Origin: Dankookia rubra
Lineage (GTDB): Bacteria; Pseudomonadota; Alphaproteobacteria; Acetobacterales; Acetobacteraceae
Assembly (NCBI RefSeq): GCF_004355005.1
Contig: NZ_SMSJ01000007.1
Span: forward strand, 101,716-165,715
Length of the DNA stretch: 64,000 nucleotides
Direction of reading: 5' to 3'
In this document: piece after piece, positions 8,626 through 18,225 of the stretch
How positions within the stretch are numbered: the first letter of the stretch is position 1
How the letters are laid out: the number at the start of each line of letters is the position of its first letter
The notes under the pieces: generated by a model
What the model saw: only the letters and a program-made list of their open reading frames with translations
Databases searched by the model: none
Told to the model about the DNA's origin: nothing
Made by a program: the position numbers and the translations under genes

Positions 8626-9264
8626 CTACTGCCCGCGGCCGGTCACCATGACCGTGAAGGTCCGCAGCGCAAGCGAGGTATCCATGAAAAACCAGGCGCG
8701 CAGGTCGCGCAGCGCCATGGCATAGGCATGGTCGAAGGCCGCCTTGTTGCGGACATCATCCAGGCAGGTGTCGTAGCCTTGGTTCACCTGCGCCAGGCCG
8801 GTGATGCCCGGGCGGATGCCGGCGGTACGGTCGGCGAAGAAGGGTATTGAGCGTTCCAGCGTCTGGTAGAAGCCCGGCCGCTCCGGCCGCGGGCCGATAA
8901 TCGCCATATCGCCGCGCAGGACGTTGATCAGCTGCGGCAGTTCGTCCAGTCGGGTCTTGCGGAGGAAGAGCCCGACCCGGGTGATGCGCGGGTCGCGCTT
9001 CTGCGCCCAAACCGCGCCGGCCATCTCGGCATCCGTCCGCATGCTGCGGAACTTCAGCATCATGAAGACCTCGGTGCGGTCCGGCAGCATGCGGCCGATC
9101 CGCATCTGCCGGTAGAGCACCGGCCCCGGGCTGTCGAGGCGGATCGCCAACGCGATCAACGGCCAGAGCGGCAGGGTCAGCAGCAGCCCGAGCAGCGCGA
9201 CGAAGATGTCGAAGGCTCGTTTGGCGGCAGCGACATGCAGCGGCAGGTGCAAGGTCTCGGTCAT
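8626..9264 (-). CDS. Undecaprenyl-phosphate sugar phosphotransferase (exopolysaccharide priming)
   Basis: 212 residues, bacterial sugar transferase family. It has one N-terminal transmembrane helix (residues 15-40) followed by the family motifs [29 protein letters not shown] and IGPRPERP. It transfers a sugar-1-phosphate to the polyprenyl carrier to start a repeat unit. It is short, lacking the extra N-terminal helices of WcaJ-type proteins. Last gene of the leftward polysaccharide operon. The start ATG at 9264 has only a weak ribosome site. Confidence 0.88.
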   Translation of the reverse strand: MTETLHLPLHVAAAKRAFDIFVALLGLLLTLPLWPLIALAIRLDSPGPVLYRQMRIGRMLPDRTEVFMMLKFRSMRTDAEMAGAVWAQKRDPRITRVGLFLRKTRLDELPQLINVLRGDMAIIGPRPERPGFYQTLERSIPFFADRTAGIRPGITGLAQVNQGYDTCLDDVRNKAAFDHAYAMALRDLRAWFFMDTSLALRTFTVMVTGRGQ

Positions 9265-9335
9265 CGCGGTGGCTCCGGTCCTCGCCCCGCTGTTGGCGGG
9301 CGGAGGCGCTGCCGGGGAAAGGCGGCGCTTCCGCC

Positions 9336-10505
9336 CTAGGCCGTCGCGGCATTCTCCGCGCGGCGCCAGGGCGCTTGGGGACGGAACAGCAGGTAGCGTG
9401 CCACGCCGATCGCGCTGGCAAGGTGGCCGGTCACTAAATAATTGAGGATTACCAATGGCTTCAGCGCGCGAGTTCCGAGTAGCATCCCGAGCAGGGCCAG
9501 AGTAAGGCCGATTGCTTCGCAAATTGCGAGGAAAAGAAAGAATCTGGAGACGGGGGCGAGCGCCAGGGTACCCAGCATCGCCAGCAGCAGCAGGAAGGGC
9601 ATCGCCACCCGCAGCGCCTTGCCGGAAGCGAAGGCCAGCGCGATGCCGCCATGCCGCGGATGGAGCAGGCCGCGCGCCCGCCAGAGCTGCTGGGCATTGC
9701 CTGCGGCGATCCGCCGCCGCCGCCGCGCATCCAGCCCGGGATCGGCGACCTCCGCCTCCCGCGTCCGGATGGTCTCGTCATAAGCGATGCCCCAGCCCTG
9801 CTCGACCATATGGGCCGGCCAGAGGAAGTCGTCGTTGATGGTATCGGGCGGCAGCGGCGACCAGGCCTCCCGCCGGAAAGCCCAGAAGGCGCCGTGCAGG
9901 CCGAGCGGCGCGCCGAGCGCCGCTTCCCCGCGCTTCACCGCGACCTGGTACTGCCAGTACTTGGCTTCCCCCGCCGAGCCGGCGCGTTCCAGCACATAGG
10001 TACCACCGACCGCGCCGAGGCGCGGGTCGACGAAATGCGCCGCCGCCCGGCGCAGCGCATCAGGCGGCAGCATGGCGGAAATGTCGGACAGCGCGACGAT
10101 CCCCGGCGGCAGGGTGCCGATCGCCTCGTTCAGCACGCCGAGCTTGCCGCGGTTCGGCCGCAGGTCGCGCACCTCCGCCCGCAGCCCGGCGCAATCCGGC
10201 TCCCGCAGGGTCGCCCGGGCGATCGCCGCCGTGCCGTCGGTGCAGCCGTCGCAGGCCAGGATCACCAGCAGCCGGTCACGGGGATAATCGAGCGCCGCCA
10301 GGTTGCGCAGCTTGCGGACGATGAAGGCAGCCTCGTTATAGGCCGGCATGACCAGGGTGATCGGCGGCAGCGCGGCTTTCGGCAGCGGCGCGGGCGGCGT
10401 GGCGGGCCGGCGGGCGATGCGGGAGAGCAGCAGCGGCCAGGCGGCATGGTGCCAGGCGGCGAGCGCCAGGGCAGCGAGCGTCAGCGCCGCGAGCAGGGTC
10501 TGCAT
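9336..10505 (-). CDS. Membrane glycosyltransferase, GT2 family
   Basis: 389 residues. It has one N-terminal helix and a GT-A domain with TLVMPAYNE, the nucleotide-binding Asp region CDGCTDGT, and the D-D motif TINDDFLWPAHM. Three to four C-terminal membrane helices end in LLFRPQAPWRR. The layout is that of processive or polymer-forming GT2 enzymes acting on polyprenyl-linked sugars at the inner membrane. It starts 6 bases after the stop of the GT4 gene, so both are one transcription unit. The exact sugar is not predictable. Confidence 0.85.
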   Translation of the reverse strand: MQTLLAALTLAALALAAWHHAAWPLLLSRIARRPATPPAPLPKAALPPITLVMPAYNEAAFIVRKLRNLAALDYPRDRLLVILACDGCTDGTAAIARATLREPDCAGLRAEVRDLRPNRGKLGVLNEAIGTLPPGIVALSDISAMLPPDALRRAAAHFVDPRLGAVGGTYVLERAGSAGEAKYWQYQVAVKRGEAALGAPLGLHGAFWAFRREAWSPLPPDTINDDFLWPAHMVEQGWGIAYDETIRTREAEVADPGLDARRRRRIAAGNAQQLWRARGLLHPRHGGIALAFASGKALRVAMPFLLLLAMLGTLALAPVSRFFLFLAICEAIGLTLALLGMLLGTRALKPLVILNYLVTGHLASAIGVARYLLFRPQAPWRRAENAATA

Positions 10506-10510
10506 GAGGT

Positions 10511-11626
10511 TCAGCTCATGCCTGCCAAGGTGAGGTAATCGCGCGCGGCGACCGCCAGGCTGCCGTGTCGCAGCACGAAGGCGCGCGGGTTGCCGCCGCG
10601 CCCGGCGAGCCCGGCACCGAGCGCCGCAGCCAGCGCTGCCGGATCCTCGGCCGGGACCAGCGCGCCGCTGGCCGGATCGAACGCCGCCGGCACGCCGCCG
10701 ACCTCGGTCGCCACCACCGGCAGGCCGCAGGCCTGGGCCTCGAGCAGGGCGAGCGGCAATCCCTCGTTGCGTGAGGGCAGGCAATAGAGGTCGAGCGCCG
10801 CGTAGAAGCCCGGCATGTCGCCGAGCAGGCCGAGAAAGCGGACCCGGTCGCCGAGGCCGGCCGCCTGCTCGCGCAGTGCCGCCGCCTCGCCGCCCGCACC
10901 AGCGATGGCGAGGATCGCGTCGCCGGGCAATTGGCCCATCGCGGCGATCGCCAAGTCGACGCCCTTCACCCGCTCCAGCCGCGCCGCGATGCCGATCACC
11001 GCGCGGTCGCCGGGCAGGCCTAGCGCGGCGCGGGACGCGGCCTTCGCTGCCTGGTCTGCGGGACGGAAGCGGTCGGTGTCGACGCCGTTCAGCACGACCT
11101 GCGGCCGGGCGCCGATGGCGGCCTCGACCGCCGCGGCAACGTGCGGCGCATCCGCGATCAGCACCGGCGCGGCGACCGCGAGTGCTGCGCGGACCAGCCG
11201 GGCCCGCTTCGGGTCGGCCAGGTGCCAGGCATCGTGCTCGGTATGCAGCCGCGCCTTGACGCCGGCCAGCCGCGCGGCCGGGCCGGCATAGAGCAGCGGC
11301 CCGACATGATGGGTATGCACGGCGGCCGGCCGCAGTCGGCGGAACAGCGCGGCGAGGCGGAAGGGCAGGGCAGGATCGAGCCCCGGGCGCTTGCCGGCGA
11401 AGACCAGCCGGCCGCGATGTTCCTCCAGCCGCGGCCAGGCGGCGATCGCGGCGTCCTGCTCGCCTTCCAGGCTCAGCACCAGGGCCGGGTGCCGTACCGA
11501 CTGGGCCCGGGCCAGCTCCAGCGCCATGACCTCCAGCCCACCCGGGGCGAGGTGCTGGACCACATGGATGACCGCGCCGGTCGCCGCCGGCGCGACAACC
11601 AGCGGCAGCGCCGTGGCATTGCTCAT
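10511..11626 (-). CDS. Glycosyltransferase, GT4 family
   Basis: 371 residues with a GT-B fold. The N-terminal domain carries VVQHLAPGGLEVMALELAR, typical of WaaG/PimB-like enzymes. The C-terminal nucleotide-sugar domain contains the E-x7-E motif in SRNEGLPLALLEAQACGLP. It probably acts in repeat-unit assembly in the cytoplasm. Its ATG overlaps the TGA of the upstream chain-length gene (ATGA), showing translational coupling to that frameshifted gene. Confidence 0.88.
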   Translation of the reverse strand: MSNATALPLVVAPAATGAVIHVVQHLAPGGLEVMALELARAQSVRHPALVLSLEGEQDAAIAAWPRLEEHRGRLVFAGKRPGLDPALPFRLAALFRRLRPAAVHTHHVGPLLYAGPAARLAGVKARLHTEHDAWHLADPKRARLVRAALAVAAPVLIADAPHVAAAVEAAIGARPQVVLNGVDTDRFRPADQAAKAASRAALGLPGDRAVIGIAARLERVKGVDLAIAAMGQLPGDAILAIAGAGGEAAALREQAAGLGDRVRFLGLLGDMPGFYAALDLYCLPSRNEGLPLALLEAQACGLPVVATEVGGVPAAFDPASGALVPAEDPAALAAALGAGLAGRGGNPRAFVLRHGSLAVAARDYLTLAGMS

Positions 11627-13105
11627 GCCGGGCGCCGGACCGAGGGGATCCGCGCCAGGACCTTAACGCCGGTGGTCTTCTCCACGTCGCGGACTCGGCG
11701 GAAGGTGCCGTCGACCAGTTCCAGCAGGAAGGCGAGGGCGATGCCGAGGCCGAGGCCGGCCGCCGCGCCGGCGGCCGCGAATATCACCGTCATCGGCTTC
11801 ATCGGCGCCGAGGGGCGATAGGGTCGGTCGATGATCTTGATGCGCTCCGGCGCCTGCTGGGTCGCCAGCTCGCTGGTCACCCGTGCCCGCTCGAACCGGG
11901 TGCGGAGCTGCTGGGTCAGCTCGGCCTTCACCGTCGCCTCGCGCTCCAGCCCCTTCAACTCGCGCTCCACCTCGCCGCTGCCGGCGATGCGGGTGGCGAG
12001 GTTCGGCGATGCTGGCGCGGATGTTCGCGGTTTCGCCGCGCAGCTGCTCGAGCCGGTCGCGCGCCGCGGCCATGGCGCCGATCTGCGAGATCAGCAGCGG
12101 CTGCGCCCCTTCGGTCTTCGGCTGCAGCGTGGCTGCCAAGTTCCACAGCCGGTCCATGTCGACTGCGGGCGCCTGCTCGGCGGCCTTCAGCAGCGCTTGG
12201 CGCTCGTTCTCCAGCCGCTTCAGCCGGCCCTCGGCGGCCTGCACGGCGGAATGCTCCTCGGTGTAGCGGGCGCGCAGCAGGGCCAGCTCGCCGAGGATGG
12301 CGACGATGTCCTGTTCCATCCGGCCGAGCACCGGGTTGGTCTGCACCAGCCGGTCCTTCATGGCGCCGACCTCGCCCTCCGCCCCGGCCAGCTTGACCTC
12401 GCGGTCGGCCAGCTGTTCCCGCAGCGCCGCCATGCGCTGCAGGTTGGCGGTGCGCAGCTCCGGCAACTGGGCGGCATGGCGGGCCTTGAACTCGGCCAGG
12501 GCCTGCTCGCTCTGCTGCAGCTGTGCCTGGCTCTCGGCCCACTGGCCTTCCAGGAAGCGGAAGCTGTCGCGCATGCTGCTGTCTTCCGGCCCGCGCACCC
12601 TCTCGATAAACCGGGTGCCGATCTGCCCGAGCGTGCGGTCCATGCCTTCCGGGCTGCGGGCGCGGTAGCGCATCTCCACCATTTCCTGCCCCAGCAGGGT
12701 GACGAAAAGGCCGGCCGCCAGCTCTGCCACGGCGGCGGATTGCTGCGCCTCGGTGGCTCCGGCCGGCACCATCTGCAGATCCTCTGCCACCTGGCCGAGG
12801 ACATGGCGGCTCATCAGCAGCGCGCGCAGGCCCTCCATCCGCTCCTTCAGGTTCGTCTTGACCGAAAGGTCTTCCAGGAAGGGATTGAACTTGGCCGGAT
12901 CCTGGATGAGCACGCTCATACGGGTTTCGTAGCTGCGCGGGGCCATGCTCCCGAGGAAGAAGCCGACCGGCGGCAGGATCACGATGGGCAGCAGGATGAC
13001 ATAGCGCCGGCGCCAAGCGGCCGCGAGCACGGCGTGGATCACCTCCGCAATGGGCGGGGGGGCCGGCGGCGCTATCGCGGGGGCGTTGGCGGCAATGTCG
13101 GACAT
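11623..13105 (-). pseudogene. Wzz/GumC-type polysaccharide chain-length protein, frameshifted
   Basis: The N-terminal part (from ATG 13105) has a transmembrane helix near residues 35-55 and the Wzz domain, followed by a long coiled coil. Around position 12004 the frame is lost within SIAE; removing one G on the coding strand restores ...SIANLATRIAGSGEVE and continues to a second helix and VEKTTGVKVLARIP at the C-terminus. Corrected length is about 493 residues. There is no attached tyrosine-kinase domain. The homologous coding continues on both sides without other lesions, so either this is a recent mutation or a sequencing error. First gene of the wzz-GT4-GT2-sugar transferase unit. Confidence 0.8.
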
Positions 13106-13207
13106 CGATGGCTCCGCGCCGGCCGGTCACCGCCCCGGGTGGGGAAGACGCTCAGGCTGGCGCTTGACCCTTTCTAGCGCAGAATCCTCGCAGAGGGGGA
13201 CATCAAC

Positions 13208-13735
13208 TTAACGGCGCGTGTCGGCCGCGGCTGGCAGGCCGCCGAGCAGGACCAGCACCTCACCCTGCGGGATTGCCGCTTCGAAGCGCAGTTCGACGTT
13301 CGGCACCTCTGGCCGAATCAGCCGGGCGACCGCCAGAGCCCTGCGCTCGCCAATGAGTGAGGCTTCGCCGCCGTCATAGCCGGCCGGACGGCTGGCTACG
13401 GTGACCAGCGCTGCGCCGCGCGCCGCAACGGCGAAGGCCTCGACATCACGGCGCTGGGCATCGTCCGGCTGCACCTGGGCGGCCATATAGCGCAGCACCA
13501 GGCCGGTACGGGCCGCGGGCCCCTGTGCCGCCGGGGATTCGGCGCGGGCTTTGGCGAGCAACTCCGCCACCGTGATCCGGCCGGGCTGCCGCGCCGCGCC
13601 GCCCTCGCCGAGCCGCGCCTGAGCTTCCAGCAGGGTGCGGTCGGTCGGCGGGATGAACCGGATCGGGTCCGGCGCGCATGCCACAAGCGGGAGCAGCAGC
13701 AACAGGAAGGAAGCGCGGCGGAGCGGCTTGGCCAT
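13208..13735 (-). CDS. Hypothetical lipoprotein
   Basis: 175 residues beginning MAKPLRRASFLLLLLP with lipobox LVAC, so the mature protein should start at a lipidated Cys around residue 20. The C-terminal part (GERRALAVARLI...NVELRFEAAIPQGEVLVLL) has the rhythm of an OmpA-like or Cpx-type periplasmic domain, but I cannot assign a family. It sits between the acyltransferase and the chain-length gene in the polysaccharide locus, so a role in export or anchoring is plausible inference. Confidence 0.6.
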   Translation of the reverse strand: MAKPLRRASFLLLLLPLVACAPDPIRFIPPTDRTLLEAQARLGEGGAARQPGRITVAELLAKARAESPAAQGPAARTGLVLRYMAAQVQPDDAQRRDVEAFAVAARGAALVTVASRPAGYDGGEASLIGERRALAVARLIRPEVPNVELRFEAAIPQGEVLVLLGGLPAAADTRR

Positions 13736-13788
13736 TGCGATTGGGTAGGCTGGAGACGGAACGGCGGCAAGCCGGGGGACCGGGCGGG

Positions 13789-14901
13789 TCACCCTAGCGC
13801 CGGCCGCGCCGCCTGGGGCGCCGCGCCGGGCAGGCGCCTGGCCAGGGCGATGGAGGGCTGTTCCACCCAGCGGTACATCGCCCCGGCTCCCAGTAGGGAG
13901 AGCGGGATGGCGAGCAGCAGCAGCGTCTCCAGCGGAAGCCGGCCGTGCAGGCCGTGCACGACGACCAGCAGCACCGGCACATGGATCAGGTACAGGCTGT
14001 AGGAAACCCGACCGAGCCAGAGCAGCGGCGGCACCTCGAACACGCGCCGAGCGCGGGGGGAGCCGATGGCCAATGCCATCAAGAGAGCGGCGCCCAGGGT
14101 ACAGGTATAGTCGACGGAGGGGCCGAGCAGCAGGATTGCGGCGACCCAGAGCCCGCCCAGGCTCCAGCTGGGCAACCGGGCGAGCACGGCTTGCACCGCG
14201 TCTCCGCGCAGTGCCAGAAGGGCGCCGACGACGAAGCAGTTGACGAAATGCAAGGTGGTCAGGGTGGCGCCGGCCCAGCCGTCGCCGAAGAAGGGGGCAA
14301 GGGGCAGGCCGAGCCGGCGCATCGTCGCATCGGTCGCCACCTGCAGCGCCAGCATGCCTGGAAGCAGCACCCGCAGCGGCAGCCGCTGCACCGCGAGCAG
14401 CAGCAGCGGGAAGACCAGCGAAATGCGAAGCTCGTAGGTCAGGCTCCACATTACCACGTTGAGATGCGCCGAGTGGGTGTCGCCCAGCATGGCCAGATGC
14501 CGCCACAGCGCCGCCGCGTCCGGCATGGCGGACCAGGGATCGGCGTTGAACCAGGGATGCACGCCGTCCAGCGCGACCGGGCGCATCACCCACCACAGCG
14601 CGGCCGAGAGCAGGATGGAGATGGCAAAGGGCAGCCAGATCCGGCAGATCCGCCGCAGCACGAAGCCACCCCAGCGCATCCCCGGCCCGCGGGCAAGCGC
14701 CAGGGCGAGCACATAGCCCGAGAGGACAAAGAACAGGATCACCGCCGGCCGCGCGCCGACCGCCGCCTTGAACGGGGTGAAGAGCAGCGCCTGGCGGATG
14801 CCGTCCGCCAAGGGCCCGGCCGGCAGGGTTTGCCAGGTGTGGTAGAGCACTACAAGAAAAGCGGCCAAGCCGCGCAGGCTATCGAGGACGCGAACGCGCA
14901 T
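13789..14901 (-). CDS. Acyltransferase family 3 membrane protein
   Basis: 370 residues, about ten transmembrane helices. It opens with the hallmark LDSLRGLAAFLVVLYHTW (the R-x10-H active-site pair), followed by FFVLSGYVLA, and ends with SYSLYLIHVP. The family O-acetylates or succinylates surface sugars. The ATG at 14901 overlaps the TGA of the upstream glycosyltransferase (TGATG). Its location suggests decoration of the polysaccharide made by this locus. Confidence 0.88.
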   Translation of the reverse strand: MRVRVLDSLRGLAAFLVVLYHTWQTLPAGPLADGIRQALLFTPFKAAVGARPAVILFFVLSGYVLALALARGPGMRWGGFVLRRICRIWLPFAISILLSAALWWVMRPVALDGVHPWFNADPWSAMPDAAALWRHLAMLGDTHSAHLNVVMWSLTYELRISLVFPLLLLAVQRLPLRVLLPGMLALQVATDATMRRLGLPLAPFFGDGWAGATLTTLHFVNCFVVGALLALRGDAVQAVLARLPSWSLGGLWVAAILLLGPSVDYTCTLGAALLMALAIGSPRARRVFEVPPLLWLGRVSYSLYLIHVPVLLVVVHGLHGRLPLETLLLLAIPLSLLGAGAMYRWVEQPSIALARRLPGAAPQAARPALG

Positions 14902-15884
14902 CAGGCAGGATTCCCGGTGGACAGAGGCGGCGAGGCACCCTCCGCTCCCGTCCGCCAGGGCCCTGGCGGCTCTGCGACCGGCCCGAGCGGCACCATGCTT
15001 GCCTCCAGCAAAGCCTTGGCAGGGGCGCGCGGGCTGGCGAGGCGTGCCCGTGCCAAGCGGGGAAAGAGGCTTCGGCCCTGCAGCGCGACCGGATTCCGCT
15101 GCAGCCAGTCCGCGACCATGTAATCGGCAAAGCGCGGCAGACTGCCGTAATTGCCGGAATAGATGCATTCCTTCAACGCGGCATCCTCGAAGCCGCCTCG
15201 CGCCTGCTGGATGCGCCGGTTCCACAGCCGGCGCAGGTCGCGCGGCCGGAACGGCGAGAGCGGCGCGACGGTCCAGGTCGCCGCCTCGGCCAGGGCGATC
15301 CGCCCGGTGTCCCAGGCATTGGCCCGTGCATCCAAATCATGCACAACCAAGCTGCCAACCAGCCCGTCGCCGCGATAGAGCCCGATCGGCAGGTAGATGC
15401 CCGCGGCCCTGATCCGGTCGAGGAAAGTGCCGCGCAGCGCATGCAGCGAGCCGTGCAGGGCGGGCGAGCGCCGCATCGCGGCGCGCTGGGACGGCGCGCT
15501 GCGGCCGCAGGAGGGCAGGGCGGCCGCGGCATGGGCCTGCGGATGCTCCGCCAGAGCTGCGGCGAGGGCGCGGATGGCGTCTGGCGTCACCATGGCATAG
15601 CCATCGACGAAGACATGCATCGACGCCGCCGGCGCCAGGGCATGGACATACTGGTTCCAGGCATTCGACTTGTCGCCGAAGCGGATCTCGAACAGCCGCA
15701 TAGGAGACGGGCTCGACTTGGCGTAGAGGCGGACCACGCCGGCGCTGCCATCGGTGGTGTCGTTCAGGACCACGGTGATGCTGGCGTCGAGCCCATCGAG
15801 CGCCACGCCCAGTGCCCGCAGGCAATCCTGCAGGCCGGCAGCCTCGTTGCGGGCGAAAACGGCGACGCTGGCGGCGGCGGGCAT
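14901..15884 (-). CDS. Glycosyltransferase, GT2-like
   Basis: 327 residues. The N-terminus ASVAVFARNEAAGLQDCLRAL and the acidic motif HVFVDGYA fit a GT-A glycosyltransferase, although the central part diverges from well-known subfamilies. It is the first gene of the leftward polysaccharide cluster and overlaps the acyltransferase start. The 153-base region up to msrA holds divergent promoters. The donor sugar is unknown. Confidence 0.75.
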   Translation of the reverse strand: MPAAASVAVFARNEAAGLQDCLRALGVALDGLDASITVVLNDTTDGSAGVVRLYAKSSPSPMRLFEIRFGDKSNAWNQYVHALAPAASMHVFVDGYAMVTPDAIRALAAALAEHPQAHAAAALPSCGRSAPSQRAAMRRSPALHGSLHALRGTFLDRIRAAGIYLPIGLYRGDGLVGSLVVHDLDARANAWDTGRIALAEAATWTVAPLSPFRPRDLRRLWNRRIQQARGGFEDAALKECIYSGNYGSLPRFADYMVADWLQRNPVALQGRSLFPRLARARLASPRAPAKALLEASMVPLGPVAEPPGPWRTGAEGASPPLSTGNPA

Positions 15885-15961
15885 GGCTGGTTCCTACGCT
15901 GAGAGGCGACCGCGTGACGCCTTCTACCGCAAGTTCTATCGCAAGCGACGTGCCGCCGTAT

Positions 15962-15976
15962 GTCGCAAATTGCGAC
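15962..15976. promoter_or_regulatory. Palindrome upstream of msrA
   Basis: GTCGCAA-A-TTGCGAC, a perfect 7+1+7 inverted repeat, 61 bases before the msrA ATG and in the divergent region with the glycosyltransferase. The size suits a dimeric repressor or activator site. It is the only obvious symmetric element in this intergenic stretch. Confidence 0.35.
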
Positions 15977-16037
15977 GCCGGCTGCACCCGGGCCGGCGGC
16001 ACACTATGTTCCAGTCCAACCGAAGGAGGGTGACGCG

Positions 16038-16613
16038 ATGAGCGGAACGGAAAACCAGGCGACGGCGCCGGGCATGGAGGTCGCCACCCTGGGCGGCGGG
16101 TGTTTCTGGTGTCTGGACGCGGTGTTCCGCGACCTGCGCGGCGTGGCGCGGGTGCATTCCGGCTATGCCGGCGGGCATGTCGCCAACCCGACCTATGAGC
16201 AGGTTTGCGGCAAGCGCACCGGCCATGCCGAAGTGGTGCAGGTAACCTTCGACCCGAAGGAGATCTCCTACGCCGATCTTCTGCGGGTCTTCTTCACCAT
16301 CCACGATCCGACTACCAAGGACCGCCAGGGCAACGATGTCGGCCCGCAGTACCGCTCCGTCATCCTGTTCCACTCGCCGGAGCAGAGGGCCACGGCCGAG
16401 TCGGTCATGGCCGAGATCCGCGAGGCCGGCATCTGGGGCGCGCCGCTGGTGACCGAGGTGGTGCCCTTCGACCGCTACTGGCCGGGTGAGGCGGAGCACC
16501 AGGACTACTTCTCCCGCACGCCCTGGAGCGGCTATTGCCAAGTGGTGATTGCCCCCAAAGTCGCCAAATTCCGGAAGCTCTATGCCGACCGGCTGAAACG
16601 CCCCGCAGCCTGA
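16038..16613 (+). CDS. msrA: Peptide-methionine (S)-S-oxide reductase
   Basis: 191 residues. Catalytic motif GGGCFWC (C22), with the conserved SGYAGGHVANPTYEQVCGKRTGHAE segment split here as SGYAGG and TGHAE. It reduces S-epimers of methionine sulfoxide. The ATG at 16038 is preceded by AAGGAGG at good spacing; a longer upstream frame lacks such a site. No signal peptide, so cytosolic. Followed 13 bases later by msrB, a standard oxidative-repair pair. Confidence 0.95.
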   Translation: MSGTENQATAPGMEVATLGGGCFWCLDAVFRDLRGVARVHSGYAGGHVANPTYEQVCGKRTGHAEVVQVTFDPKEISYADLLRVFFTIHDPTTKDRQGNDVGPQYRSVILFHSPEQRATAESVMAEIREAGIWGAPLVTEVVPFDRYWPGEAEHQDYFSRTPWSGYCQVVIAPKVAKFRKLYADRLKRPAA

Positions 16614-16626
16614 CCGAGGATCTCCC

Positions 16627-17055
16627 ATGTCCCTGTTCCGCAAGGAAACACCGGCCGAGCATTACCCGGTCGAGAAGCCCGATGCAGAGTGGCGGCGCGA
16701 GCTGCCGCCGGAGGCCTATCGGGTGCTCCGCCAGCACGGCACCGAACGGCCGGGCACCAGCCCGCTGAATGCCGAGAAGCGGGCCGGCACCTTCGTCTGT
16801 GCCGGCTGCGGCCACCCGCTGTTCGATGCCGGCACGAAGTTCGAGAGCGGCACCGGCTGGCCGAGCTTCTGGGCGCCGAAGGAGACGGGGGTTGGCACCA
16901 CCACCGACCGCAGCTTCTTCATGACCCGAACCGAGGTGCATTGCGCCAACTGCGGCGGGCACCTGGGCCATGTTTTTCCGGACGGGCCGCCGCCGACCGG
17001 CCAGCGCTTCTGCATGAACGGAGTGGCAATGCGATTCGAGCCGAAATCCGGCTGA
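16627..17055 (+). CDS. msrB: Peptide-methionine (R)-S-oxide reductase
   Basis: 142 residues. Two zinc CxxC pairs (C58/C61 and C106/C109) and the catalytic Cys in RFCMNG (C129) are present, as is the GTGWPSFW signature. It reduces R-epimers of methionine sulfoxide using thioredoxin. Cotranscribed with msrA. No export signal, so it should be cytosolic like its partner. Confidence 0.95.
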   Translation: MSLFRKETPAEHYPVEKPDAEWRRELPPEAYRVLRQHGTERPGTSPLNAEKRAGTFVCAGCGHPLFDAGTKFESGTGWPSFWAPKETGVGTTTDRSFFMTRTEVHCANCGGHLGHVFPDGPPPTGQRFCMNGVAMRFEPKSG

Positions 17056-17139
17056 TCAACCACAAAGCGTTAAACAGAACACCGCTTGCCTTTCTGCGTC
17101 GGGCGGGGAATTTTCCCGTCCCTGTTTCGGGATTCCACC

Positions 17140-18225
17140 ATGATGCGGCGCGCCCAATCCGCGCTTTTCTTCGGGCTGGCAGGTCTGCTGCCGGCCCTGG
17201 CCGTGCCGTCCTCCGCCCGTGCAGACCTCGTCTACGTGCTGAACAGCGCCGATGCCTCGATCAGCGTGCTCGAGAGCACGACAAAGGAGGAGGTGCGCCG
17301 CATCCCCGTGCTGCGGGAGGCGCACCACCTCATCCTCACGCCCGAGCGGGGCGAGCTGATGGTTGGGGACAGCGGCGGCAACGAGCTGATCTTCATCGAC
17401 CCTGCCACTGCCGAGGTCACAAGGCGCGAGAAGTTCAGCAACCCCTACCACATGGAGCTCAGCCCGGACGGCAAGCTGCTAGTGGTGACCAGCCTGCGCC
17501 GCGACCAGGTCGACATCTACGACGCGGCGACCCGGACCTTGCTGGCGCGGCTGAAGGTGCCGGACAAGCCGAGTCACCTGGCCTACACGCCGGACAGCCG
17601 CATCGCCTTTGTCACGCTGCAGGGCGTCCGGAAGCTCATGGCGATCGACCTGGTGACCTACAAGCCGCTCTGGACCGCCGAGGTCGGGCCGCAGCCCGCC
17701 GGCGTCACCTGGCACAACGGTAGGCTGCTGGTCGGCGTCATGGGGTCTGACCATGTCGCGGTGGTGAACCCCGCTGACGGCAAGGTCGAGCGTACCATCT
17801 TCGCCGGGCGCGGCGCGCATACCGTCTTCCCCTCGCCGGACCGAAAGCTGCTTTACGTCAATAGCCGGGTCGACAGCCGCATCACCGTGCTGGACGGGGA
17901 GACGCTGGAGCCCCGGGCGCATTGGGACCTGCCGGGCGGGCCCGATTGCATCGCCTTCGACCCGCGTGGCCGGCTCTGGGTGACGCTCCGTTGGACCGGT
18001 CGGCTGGCCATCGTCGATCCGGCAAGCGGGGAGTGGGAAACCGTGCCGGTCGGCAGGTCGCCGCACGGTGTCTTCGTCCAGCCGCGGGCGGCGCCGCTGC
18101 CGCCGCTGGCCGTGTCCGAGACTGCGCCACCGGCCGAGGTCACGCCCAGCCCCACATCCGCCGGAACCGAGGTGGCGGTGCCGGCGCAGCAGCCGGCGGT
18201 CTGGCGCCGCATGCTTGGCCGATGA
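17140..18225 (+). CDS. Exported YVTN-type beta-propeller protein
   Basis: 361 residues. Signal peptide MMRRAQSALFFGLAGLLPAL with cleavage near SSARA-D. The mature part consists of repeated propeller blades of the YVTN type (VYVLNSADASISVLES, VTSLRRDQVDIYDAATR, LYVNSRVDSRITVLDG). The C-terminal tail is Pro/Thr-rich. Such proteins occur in periplasmic assemblies but the role is not known. Two adjacent ATG codons (17140, 17143) could serve. Its stop overlaps the start of the deacetylase gene (ATGA), so the three following genes form one operon. Confidence 0.75.
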   Translation: MMRRAQSALFFGLAGLLPALAVPSSARADLVYVLNSADASISVLESTTKEEVRRIPVLREAHHLILTPERGELMVGDSGGNELIFIDPATAEVTRREKFSNPYHMELSPDGKLLVVTSLRRDQVDIYDAATRTLLARLKVPDKPSHLAYTPDSRIAFVTLQGVRKLMAIDLVTYKPLWTAEVGPQPAGVTWHNGRLLVGVMGSDHVAVVNPADGKVERTIFAGRGAHTVFPSPDRKLLYVNSRVDSRITVLDGETLEPRAHWDLPGGPDCIAFDPRGRLWVTLRWTGRLAIVDPASGEWETVPVGRSPHGVFVQPRAAPLPPLAVSETAPPAEVTPSPTSAGTEVAVPAQQPAVWRRMLGR

